Below the pieces are notes generated by a model, which worked only from the letters and a program-made list of their open reading frames with translations, was not told the origin of the DNA and searched no databases. Both the position numbers and the translations under genes were made by a program. Shown here piece by piece: positions 16,489 through 23,081 of a stretch of DNA of 41,635 nucleotides. This DNA comes from an uncultured Prevotellaceae bacterium (GTDB taxonomy: Bacteria; Bacteroidota; Bacteroidia; Bacteroidales; Bacteroidaceae), in contig CAMHEL010000016.1 in the NCBI GenBank assembly GCA_946184125.1, forward strand, positions 1 through 41,635, read 5' to 3'. Every line of letters starts with the position of its first letter. Positions within the stretch are counted from its first letter, which is position 1.

Positions 16489-16712
16489 GCTCTATTTTTG
16501 CAGTCGGTAATCATTTCAGGTGTGTTCTATCAATTAATAAATTCTCTATGAATTATCTTTTCTTGTTTTTGCCTCTTTCCGGCATCTTCCCTTCCAAGTC
16601 CTTGGAACGTAGTCCGCTACGCCCCTTCGGCCTTGAAAGTAAATCTGCTCGAAAATAGTCTAAAAGCAATGCAAAGCTAATTTATAGAACCCACCTTAAA
16701 AACAACTATAAT

Positions 16713-16973
16713 ATGAGCAATAAGAAAGAAAGAATAATCATTGTCGCTGTTGGAGTATGTGTGGTGATTCTCTTGACAGTCCTTTTCATTGAAATTGGAG
16801 CTTGGCATCGCGTGAATGAAAAACTGGCTGTTTACGGCTCCTTGGTAGGAGGGGGAAGACTTGCTGGTTTTTTCCTGTTCTTTTTCGGATATGAACTTTG
16901 CATCGGAATCGTTTATATGCTGAACTATTTTGCCAAAAAAGCGATTGCAAGCTTGAAAAGAAGAAAATCATAA
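16713..16973 (+). CDS. Small two-helix membrane protein, function unknown
   Basis: 86 residues. Two hydrophobic segments are visible (about 7-29, IIIVAVGVCVVILLTVLFIEI; about 49-73, RLAGFFLFFFGYELCIGIVYMLNYF), separated by a short loop, with a basic tail (KRRKS) and a basic start (SNKKER). This predicts an inner-membrane hairpin protein with both ends in the cytosol. I recognise no family. A possible -7 element is 213 nt upstream (16493-16500), and a 9-bp hairpin follows the stop (17018-17040). Confidence 0.55.
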   Translation: MSNKKERIIIVAVGVCVVILLTVLFIEIGAWHRVNEKLAVYGSLVGGGRLAGFFLFFFGYELCIGIVYMLNYFAKKAIASLKRRKS

Positions 16974-17017
16974 GCTTATGCCGGAAGGACAGCGCTTCGT
17001 AGGCAAATAGGAGTCTC

Positions 17018-17040
17018 GCTTCGGATTTGCCATCCGAAGC
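17018..17040 (+). terminator. Hairpin after the small membrane protein gene
   Basis: GCTTCGGAT pairs perfectly with ATCCGAAGC around TTGCC. It is followed by AAAATTAAC, so there is no U-tract on the + strand; it may act on folding or read as a terminator on the - strand. Confidence 0.4.
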
Positions 17041-17074
17041 AAAATTAACAAGTGTGGCTTTAGGCTTTAGTGCT

Positions 17075-17113
17075 AATGTCTAAACTCCCAAACACCCAAA
17101 CTCCCAAACTCCA
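17075..17113 (+). repeat. Interspersed CTCCCAAAC repeat, copy 2
   Basis: The first 19 nt equal the copy at 15551 and are followed by iterated ACCCAAACTCCCAAACTCC. It lies 50-90 nt upstream of the WYL regulator gene. Confidence 0.65.
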
Positions 17114-17152
17114 CAATTTTGTTATATGATAGTGAAATTTCAACATATTTCG

Positions 17153-17160
17153 TATCTTTG
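17153..17160 (+). promoter_or_regulatory. -7 element directly before the WYL regulator start codon
   Basis: TATCTTTG, then CAGGC, then ATG at 17166. The usual distance from this element to the transcription start would place the start at or next to the ATG. A TTTG occurs at 17118-17121, but the 31-nt spacing is too long, so the -33 element is missing or weak. Confidence 0.6.
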
Positions 17161-17165
17161 CAGGC

Positions 17166-18116
17166 ATGAAAGACTATTTACGCAGACATATCTGGATACT
17201 CAGCGAACTGTATCAGAACCCGCAGGGACTGACCTACAAGGAGTTTGCTGAGCGATGGGAGCAAAGCTCGCAGAACATCCAGGGCACATCGCTGCCCAAG
17301 AGAACTTTTGCCGACTGTCTGAGAGCGATAGAGGAGACATTCAACATCGACATCTCATCGGATGCACGCAATGGATACCGCTACCGCATCGTGCAGCGTG
17401 ACTGGCTGGAGAACGACAGGGTGAAGGACAGCTTGCTATCGGCTTTCGCTGTGAACGGACTCCTGCAGGACAGCCGTGGACTGCGTGAACGGGTGGTGTA
17501 TGAAGACATCCCGTCGGGCAACGAATACCTGCTGGTGGTGCTGAAGGCCATGAAGGCGATCCGTGTGTTGGCAATGACTTATCAGGACTATTTTGACGAA
17601 GAGCCGCGCGAAGTGCGGCTGGAGCCCTATTGCGCCCGTGTGTTCCGTCAGCGGTGGTATGTCATTGGCGTGATGGAGAATGAGCCGGTAGGGGAGGAGC
17701 CGCCAGAACTGACCAACCAAGGACGTATTCGCCGCTATGCGCTGGACCGTATCGTGAAATTGGAACAGACGGATGCCACATTCAAGATGCCGAGGGGGTT
17801 CTCCGCAAGAAAATATTTTTCCAGTGCCTTTGGCATCATCGTGGAACCGGAAGAATATGATGTGGAGACGATTTGCCTGAAGGTCTATGACATCAACCAT
17901 CGGCGTGAGTACCTGCGTTCTCTGCCTTTGCATCCGTCGCAGAAAGAGGTGGAGTGGCACAAAGATTATTCTATCTTTGAATTGCTGGTGGCTCCTACTT
18001 ACGATTTCATCAAAGAGGTGCTGTCGATGGGAGGCGAGGCAGAGGTCGTCAGTCCAGCGTATGTCCGACAGGAAGTGAGACGGCGTGCCGAGGAATTGCT
18101 TTCCAGATACACGTGA
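17166..18116 (+). CDS. WYL-domain transcriptional regulator
   Basis: 316 residues. The N-terminal part (about 1-80) is a winged-helix-like region (QGLTYKEFAERWEQ; LPKRTFADCLRAIEETFNIDI). The middle carries a WYL domain (about 120-215) with the signature around RQRWYVIGVMENE and YALDRIVKLE. The C-terminal part (about 225-310) has the WCX-type segment (LKVYDINHRREYLRSLPLHPSQKEV, FIKEVLSMGGEAEVVSP). Known for the family: WYL domains sense a ligand, often nucleotide or nucleic acid, and regulate diverse genes including defence loci. No defence gene is next to it here. There is no later in-frame ATG near the N-terminus, so the start next to the promoter is forced. Confidence 0.9.
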   Translation: MKDYLRRHIWILSELYQNPQGLTYKEFAERWEQSSQNIQGTSLPKRTFADCLRAIEETFNIDISSDARNGYRYRIVQRDWLENDRVKDSLLSAFAVNGLLQDSRGLRERVVYEDIPSGNEYLLVVLKAMKAIRVLAMTYQDYFDEEPREVRLEPYCARVFRQRWYVIGVMENEPVGEEPPELTNQGRIRRYALDRIVKLEQTDATFKMPRGFSARKYFSSAFGIIVEPEEYDVETICLKVYDINHRREYLRSLPLHPSQKEVEWHKDYSIFELLVAPTYDFIKEVLSMGGEAEVVSPAYVRQEVRRRAEELLSRYT

Positions 18117-18163
18117 TGTTGTAATCGCTGTGAAAGGCGAAAATAGCGTGCGTGTTTTTCTTT

Positions 18164-18195
18164 CGAACTCATCGTGTCTCTATACGATGAGTTCG
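18164..18195. repeat. 11-bp perfect inverted repeat after the WYL gene
   Basis: CGAACTCATCG pairs with CGATGAGTTCG around a 10-nt loop, 48 nt after the WYL stop. No U-tract follows, so it may be a transcript-end hairpin or an operator-like site; the sequence cannot decide. Confidence 0.5.
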
Positions 18196-18296
18196 GACAT
18201 TATTGGCGGGGACACTATTGGCGGGGATCCCGCGCTCCAGCCTATATAATAAGGAGTGGATGGGCGTTTCGCGTGCTCGGAGATCACGCGCTCCTA

Positions 18297-18412
18297 CAGA
18301 ATGGCTTTCGTTTTCGGTCTTAGACGAGCTAAGACCCTACGGTGGTGTGGGGGGATGGTTTGTTTTTTCGGTCTTAGACGAGCTAAGACCCTACGGTGGT
18401 GTGGGGGGATGG
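18297..18412 (+). repeat. REP-like hairpin array A (two units)
   Basis: Two copies of a roughly 54-bp unit. Each has a T-rich lead, then the hairpin GGTCTTAG-ACGAG-CTAAGACC (18316-18336 and 18370-18390), then the tail CTACGGTGGTGTGGGG and GGATGG. Stems are perfect 8-bp pairs, and the two units are nearly identical throughout. Confidence 0.85.
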
Positions 18413-18453
18413 TTTTCGAACATATTGTTGTAGGTTCGAATTTCTCAAGAAAT

Positions 18454-18676
18454 ATGTCGAGAGCAACGGCGCCCCAACGGGGCAACACGCTCTTAGCCCA
18501 GGGCAACGCCCTGGGTTTTAAATCGAAAGAAATAATGTCGCCCTGAAGGGGCAAAAGCCTTATAATCAATTTCTTATGCCCTTTCAGGGCGAAAAGTTAG
18601 CATGCGAATAAAAACCCAGGGCGTTGCCCTGGGCTGAGAGCAGGTTGGCCCTTCGGGCCGCCGTTGCGCTCGACAT
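18454..18676. repeat. 223-bp imperfect palindromic element (MITE-like)
   Basis: The ends ATGTCGAGAGCAACGGC and GCCGTTGCGCTCGACAT are inverted, and the two arms match for about 100 nt each toward a centre near 18565. Each arm contains smaller hairpins: CCCAGGGC-AAC-GCCCTGGG (18497-18515) and its inverse (18615-18633), and the GCCCTGAAGGGGC / GCCCTTTCAGGGC pair. No ORF or transposase is present. It lies between the two hairpin arrays. A fragment occurs near 16229. Confidence 0.8.
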
Positions 18677-18736
18677 AATCAAAACAGGGTGATTTTACTT
18701 TACCAAAAACAACGATGCAAAGTTACCGGTTACAAG

Positions 18737-18893
18737 GATGGCTTTCTGTTTTACGGTCTTAGACGAGCTAAGACCCTACGGTGGCGTTGGGGGATGGCTT
18801 TCTGTTTTTACGGTCTTAGACAAGCTAAGACCCTACGGTGGTGTGGGGGGATGGTTTGTTTTTTCGGTCTTAGACGAGCTAAGAGCCTACGGA
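18737..18893 (+). repeat. REP-like hairpin array B (three units)
   Basis: Three units with hairpins at 18755-18775, 18812-18832 and 18866-18886, in the same orientation as array A and with the same tail (CTACGGTGG and GGGGGATGG). The second has CAAG in the loop; the third has one stem change (CTAAGAGC), so it pairs less well and looks like a decayed end copy. Confidence 0.85.
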
Positions 18894-19078
18894 TAAGTTC
18901 GAAAGATAAATACTTTCTGTAGGGGGCGGGATTTTCGTGCTTTCATTTTCAGTATCCTAATGGGGGCTTTGCGACAGTTTCAACAGCGTTTTTGTTATTT
19001 TGCCGGATTTGGCGGCAGCTGTCGTTCTCTTTTGAACAATATTTCGGTAAAAATTTTTCGGGGTGATGAAAACCGCCT

Positions 19079-19086
19079 TACCTTTG
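19079..19086 (+). promoter_or_regulatory. -7 promoter element for the 63-residue ORF
   Basis: TACCTTTG followed by CATC, the same core as the tRNA-Asn promoter at 34986. A T-rich stretch with TTTC lies about 20 nt upstream. The predicted leader to the ATG at 19248 is about 155 nt and contains the AT-rich repeats. Confidence 0.55.
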
Positions 19087-19120
19087 CATCAGAAAAAAAC
19101 AAAGACAGGCAGAAAAAACA

Positions 19121-19191
19121 ATTGAAAATTGAAAATTGAAAATTAACAATTGAAGATTGAAGATTGAAAATTAACAATTGAAAATTAACAA
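19121..19191 (+). repeat. AT-rich short tandem repeats in a leader region
   Basis: ATTGAAAATTGA, ATTAACAATTGA and AGATTGAAGATTG units repeated over about 70 nt, related to those at 15461-15497. Confidence 0.7.
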
Positions 19192-19247
19192 TGAAAGACC
19201 TGTTGGAGTGAAAACAGCAGAACAATAAACAATAAAAAAATACGATT

Positions 19248-19439
19248 ATGAAGACAATGAACGTAACCCCAATGACTGTTGCTCAGTATGAGAGCGTGGC
19301 AACCACAAAGTTCAACAAGAAGGCATTCACCACCAAGTGCAAGAAAGCCATCTCCAAGTTTATCAACAACAATCTGGCATTCTTCCAGTATTCTACGGGA
19401 ATGTATGTTGACCCGAAGCAACAGCAGATCTGGCACTAA
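19248..19439 (+). CDS. Small basic protein, function unknown
   Basis: 63 residues, Lys-rich (KFNKKAFTTKCKKAISKF) with no signal peptide or membrane helix, so probably cytosolic. Support for a real gene: a -7 element upstream (19079), an AT-rich unstructured approach to the ATG like other genes here, ordinary codon use, and a terminator hairpin about 30 nt after the stop. No long overlapping ORF competes with it. I recognise no family. The length is near the limit where chance ORFs occur, so a coding role is probable but not certain. Confidence 0.5.
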   Translation: MKTMNVTPMTVAQYESVATTKFNKKAFTTKCKKAISKFINNNLAFFQYSTGMYVDPKQQQIWH

Positions 19440-19465
19440 AAGTCAGTTACGGCGATAGCCATGAA

Positions 19466-19503
19466 AAGGCGGAGGCTCCGATGAATTCGGGGTCTCCGCT
19501 TGC
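19466..19503. terminator. Bidirectional terminator between the 63-residue ORF and the DUF5107 gene
   Basis: GCGGAG (19469-19474) pairs with CTCCGC (19494-19499), with an inner CTCCGA/TCGGGG helix. On the - strand CTTTTC follows, and on the + strand TTGCTTTC. It separates two convergent genes. Confidence 0.65.
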
Positions 19504-19571
19504 TTTCATATAATAAGGAATATAGGATAGTTAATGGCGGTGGGTTGTAGATAAAGCACGGACGGCCCAAT

Positions 19572-22500
19572 TTATCCGAGGAACTCGATAAGCGACCGCA
19601 GTTGCTGTATGCCCTGGTGGTTGTTGTCGAGAGCCTCCACTTCGCTGAGATACCTCATGGCGTGTGCTGTGTCGCCCATGCCATAGTATCCGAGAGCGAG
19701 CATGTATTTGCAGTGAATGATGTTCTTGGTGTCGAGAGAATCGTCCCAGATGAGGAGGTCGGGCAATGACACGGCGAAGTAGTCCATCACCTGTTTCTCG
19801 AAGAGGTGCTGCTTGCCATAGTTGATGAGGCGGTAGAACCGCCCGTGCGCCTCGTCCTCGCGCCCCAGCCTTCGGAGTGCCATGCCCTGGTAGAAGATTT
19901 TGTCGGGTTTGGCATCGTTGTAGTACATGGCAGCAGCGGGCTCCTGCGGACCTTTTGTAGCCTCCTCCCAGCATTGCCGAGCCTTATCTTCTTCTCCAAG
20001 CGCATCATAAGCGATGCCGAGCAGGAAATAGAAGTCGTTTTCCTGTGCCCCATAGAGTTTTCCCTCGCCGAGATGTGGCGGGTATTCGAGGCATTCTTTG
20101 AGCCACCCTATGGCCTTGTTGTATTCCTTGTCAGCGATAGCCTTTTTGGCCAGTTCCACGCGGCATATCTGGTATTGAGCCGAGACCTTTCCCTCGCCCC
20201 CCTCCCATGGATGGAAGGTATGTGCATCCAGTTTTTTCATGGCCTCCTCGTAGTGCCCGGTTTGGTTGAGCAGTGTGATTTCCTCCAGGACGAGGTCGTC
20301 GCGCCGCTTGATGAGCTGGGGGAATTGTTGCAGGAAGCCGAGGCGCATGTCGTGGGGCTTATGCAGACGTTTGTAGAGTTGGTCGAGCTCCATGAGCACA
20401 CGAGCGTCGCTCTCGTCGAGATGGAAAGCCTGCTCCATATACTGCAGAGCCTCTTGCTGGCGGTCTTGCTTATTGAATCTCGCGAGGGCGAGGTTGCGCC
20501 AAACGGTGGGGTAGAAGGGGTTGAGCTTTGCTGAGAGCTCCCAGTTGGCGATGGCGAGGTCGTATTGCCGTGCGGCATAGAAGAGACATCCGAGGAAATA
20601 AGGAGCATGTGCGCCGTCGGGGTTGATGACGATGGCCGCATTGAGTGCCAGCACGTCTTCCAGGCGGTTGGGGAAGCAATAATCCGGCGCCTGCTGCTCA
20701 GCCCTCTCAAACCAGTCGTTGGCCTCCACGGCATCGCCTTTGCGCAGCTTTGCCCATCCCGTGTAATAGAATGTCATGGGCGAGGCAGCCTTGTTGTCGA
20801 TGGCGAGTTGCCATAGGCCGATGGCCTCGTCGTAAAGACCGGCGGCACAGTAGTCGAGCGCCACCTCGTCGTAGTTGTTGGGCAAGCCATGCATCATCTC
20901 CAGCATCTCGCTCAGCACCGCTGCAGCCGCTGCATCGTTCTTCTCGTGGCCAATGCGCCATTTCTCATAGCGGCAGCCATAGTTGAACGGGTCGCACTGC
21001 AGCGACTCTTCGATGAGTTTGAGCGCCTCCTCATCCTTACCCATTTTGTGTAGGATGGTCGTTTTCAGGGCACGGGCTTTGTGGTTGAGCCAGTTGTTGT
21101 TCAGACAGAGGTTGATTTCGTCGAGCGCGTCGTCGTAGCGCCCCTGCATGGTGCTGATTTTGGCGGCCTCGAAGGCAGCAGCATCCACCCATGCCTTGTT
21201 CCATGTGGCTTTCCAGAACCGCTCGTATGCCTCGTCCATCTTTCCCTGGTATTTGAGCGCGAGCGCGAGGTTGTAGATAGGTTCGCCGTCATAGGGGTTG
21301 GGGTTCCGCTTGGTGATGAGCCTTACGGCTTTCCGCAGGTAGTCCTCCGCTTTGTCGAAGCGCCCTTTCCGGATAAGCCACAGGCCGAGCGCATTCAGGC
21401 AGCGTATGTCGTTGGGGTCACGCCTAAGCGCCTCCTCGTAGTAGTCGACGGGGCTCCAGGTGGCATGGCGGTATTGCTCCAGGTGTAGTCCGGTGAGATA
21501 GAGCTGCTCGTTGGTCTTCACCTCCCCGGGTGTGAGTGCCGCCTCGGCGCTGTCGGGGATGGGGCGTATCTCGTCGGGCTCGGCATGCCAGCACAGCACG
21601 GTGCGCCGTCCGTAGGTGAAGTCTTTCGTAATCTCGAACGTCAGCTCGCCGAAAGCAGTTCCCTTGACCTCCACGTTTTCCACCAGCACCTCCTCGGGCG
21701 AGAGTGTCAGCTCCTTCTGGTAATAGACCTCGCCATTGTCGTTGTGCAGCACTATGGATACCTCCTGCTTGCTTGTGGCGAATACTTTGAAGCAGACGGA
21801 GCCATCGCCAAGGTCATCGATATTGAAGATGAGGTCTTTGGAAGCCTGCTTCACCACTCCGATTTCTCGGTAGGGCATGAAATACTGCACGAACCGCTTC
21901 TCCTCGTAAGGCATCAGCCAGCTGAAGTCGGGTTGGTTCTCGGTAAACACCCCCGCCATCAGTTCGATATAAGGTCTGAAACCGGCCTTTAACTGTGAAC
22001 TGAGCGCCGAGAAGGGGAAATGAGGTGCGATGTTGTCAGGTGCGGTGTTGTCGCCGTCGACTTCGTCGGTGAGGTTTCGGTCCCATGCCCTTCCGAAGTC
22101 CCCGTTGCCCCATGTCCACTGTTTCTTGCCAGGTGAGACGTGGTGCGAGGCGACGTGCAGCATGCCGGCATGGCTGTCGTTCTCGTATCCGCCCTCGAAA
22201 TCGAAGCGTGAGTTCACGCCCATATAGCTTGTCGGCACGTAGATGTTCTTGTAGTTGGAGATATCGACGCCAGCCGAGTAGTCCATCTTGTAGTAAGTGC
22301 CGGTAGCAATGGGGAACGACGACACCGCCCGCTTGCCATGGTCGAAGACGGCATTGATGTCGGGCGGGAAGACGCTCTGGTAGGCATCGTTCACTTCCAC
22401 GGCAGGGTTGGCCCACCAGAGGAAGGTCTGAGGCACGTCGGTGCGGTTGTAGAGCCTGCCATGGATTTCGAGATAGGCACATCCGGGCCGGAGCGTGAAG

Positions 22501-22976
22501 CCCGCCGCCCCCTTCTGGTGGAACATCCTCTCCATCTCGCTCACCCATACCGTCACCGAACCGTCGGCATTCTCCTCGATGCTCGTGTCGACGGGCATGA
22601 ATGTCGACGGGCGGTGGTGCTGGGGCCAGTTGAACTCGATGCCTCCGCTAATCCAAGGGCCTGCCAGCCCCACAAGGGCGGGCTTGATGACATGGTTGTA
22701 GTATACGAAGTGCCGACGCGCGATTTTGTCGTAGGCCATTTGCACACGGCCGCCCAGTTCGGGAAGCACCATGACCTTGATATATTCATTCTCGAGCCAG
22801 ATGGCGAGATATTCCTTGTCGGTCTTCACATCGGATATCGACTCGATGACGGGGTAGGGGTATACCACGCCACTCGACCCCTGATAGACCCTTTTTTCCA
22901 GGAACATCGGGTTCTTCTCGGGTGTTCCCACCTCGTAAGTTGGTATGGTGACCAACTCTCTCCATGCTTTTACCAT
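19572..22976 (-). CDS. DUF5107 protein with C-terminal TPR repeats
   Basis: 1134 residues with no signal peptide, so probably cytosolic. The N-terminal about 480 residues have the pattern of DUF5107 proteins, which carry a galactose-mutarotase-like beta-sandwich (WLENEYIKVMVLPELGGRV, ISGGIEFNWPQHHRPSTFMP, TLRPGCAYLEIHGRLYNRT, FLWWANPAVEVND). The region about 520-1130 is a long series of TPR repeats (YEEALRRDPNDIRCLNALGLWLIRKGRFDKAEDYLRKAV and about ten more helix pairs). Such folds occur in sugar-active proteins, but I know no firmly assigned reaction. It follows an MFS sugar porter by 105 nt on the same strand, so a role in using the imported sugar is likely. An inverted repeat (23008-23037) lies between the two. 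Confidence 0.83.
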   Translation of the reverse strand: MVKAWRELVTIPTYEVGTPEKNPMFLEKRVYQGSSGVVYPYPVIESISDVKTDKEYLAIWLENEYIKVMVLPELGGRVQMAYDKIARRHFVYYNHVIKPALVGLAGPWISGGIEFNWPQHHRPSTFMPVDTSIEENADGSVTVWVSEMERMFHQKGAAGFTLRPGCAYLEIHGRLYNRTDVPQTFLWWANPAVEVNDAYQSVFPPDINAVFDHGKRAVSSFPIATGTYYKMDYSAGVDISNYKNIYVPTSYMGVNSRFDFEGGYENDSHAGMLHVASHHVSPGKKQWTWGNGDFGRAWDRNLTDEVDGDNTAPDNIAPHFPFSALSSQLKAGFRPYIELMAGVFTENQPDFSWLMPYEEKRFVQYFMPYREIGVVKQASKDLIFNIDDLGDGSVCFKVFATSKQEVSIVLHNDNGEVYYQKELTLSPEEVLVENVEVKGTAFGELTFEITKDFTYGRRTVLCWHAEPDEIRPIPDSAEAALTPGEVKTNEQLYLTGLHLEQYRHATWSPVDYYEEALRRDPNDIRCLNALGLWLIRKGRFDKAEDYLRKAVRLITKRNPNPYDGEPIYNLALALKYQGKMDEAYERFWKATWNKAWVDAAAFEAAKISTMQGRYDDALDEINLCLNNNWLNHKARALKTTILHKMGKDEEALKLIEESLQCDPFNYGCRYEKWRIGHEKNDAAAAAVLSEMLEMMHGLPNNYDEVALDYCAAGLYDEAIGLWQLAIDNKAASPMTFYYTGWAKLRKGDAVEANDWFERAEQQAPDYCFPNRLEDVLALNAAIVINPDGAHAPYFLGCLFYAARQYDLAIANWELSAKLNPFYPTVWRNLALARFNKQDRQQEALQYMEQAFHLDESDARVLMELDQLYKRLHKPHDMRLGFLQQFPQLIKRRDDLVLEEITLLNQTGHYEEAMKKLDAHTFHPWEGGEGKVSAQYQICRVELAKKAIADKEYNKAIGWLKECLEYPPHLGEGKLYGAQENDFYFLLGIAYDALGEEDKARQCWEEATKGPQEPAAAMYYNDAKPDKIFYQGMALRRLGREDEAHGRFYRLINYGKQHLFEKQVMDYFAVSLPDLLIWDDSLDTKNIIHCKYMLALGYYGMGDTAHAMRYLSEVEALDNNHQGIQQLRSLIEFLG

Positions 22977-23007
22977 ATTCTGAGTTATTTGGGTTTAAGG
23001 TGTTCTT

Positions 23008-23037
23008 ATAAGTAGGTAATTTTGTTCACCTACTTAT
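23008..23037. promoter_or_regulatory. 10-bp perfect inverted repeat upstream of the DUF5107 gene
   Basis: ATAAGTAGGT and ACCTACTTAT are separated by 10 nt, 32 nt before the DUF5107 start and 45 nt after the MFS stop. The symmetry fits either an mRNA stem-loop or a dimeric regulator site. No U-tract follows on the - strand. Confidence 0.5.
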
Positions 23038-23081
23038 CTGTGCTGCAGAGTGCTGCGGGATAGCCAACAGCCAGATGCTGC

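Larger units (their letters stand above)
16161..16712. other. 552-bp intergenic region with hairpins and repeat fragments
   Basis: No gene is supported here. It holds a fragment of the palindromic element found at 18454-18676 (GGCCCTTCGGGCCGCCGTTGC at about 16229-16249), a GGCCTTTGGCC hairpin, an inverted copy of the REP-like hairpin (16353-16373), a strong 11-bp hairpin (16460-16488) and a possible -7 element TATTTTTG (16493-16500) pointing to the 16713 gene. Confidence 0.6.
18117..19247. other. 1.1-kb repeat-rich intergenic region
   Basis: No gene is supported in this stretch. In order it holds: an 11-bp inverted repeat (18164-18195); short direct repeats of ATTGGCGGGG (about 18201-18228); a hairpin near 18268-18290 (GCGTG/CACGC); array A of REP-like hairpins (18297-18412); a 223-bp palindromic element (18454-18676); array B (18737-18893); a promoter (19079-19086); and AT-rich short repeats (19121-19191). 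Open frames here only translate the repeats. Confidence 0.75.

Noticed and set aside
17166..18116. WYL regulator as the marker of a defence island
   Set aside because: No restriction, nuclease, toxin or CRISPR gene is next to it; its neighbours are small unknown proteins and repeats.
18297..18893. Regularly spaced repeats resembling a CRISPR array
   Set aside because: The sequence between hairpins is itself repeated in each unit, there are no variable spacers, and no cas genes are present.
18203..18922. Short open frames reading VFGLRRAKTLRW / FSVLDELRPYGG repeats
   Set aside because: They only translate the REP-like units in different frames, with no promoter or protein-like composition.
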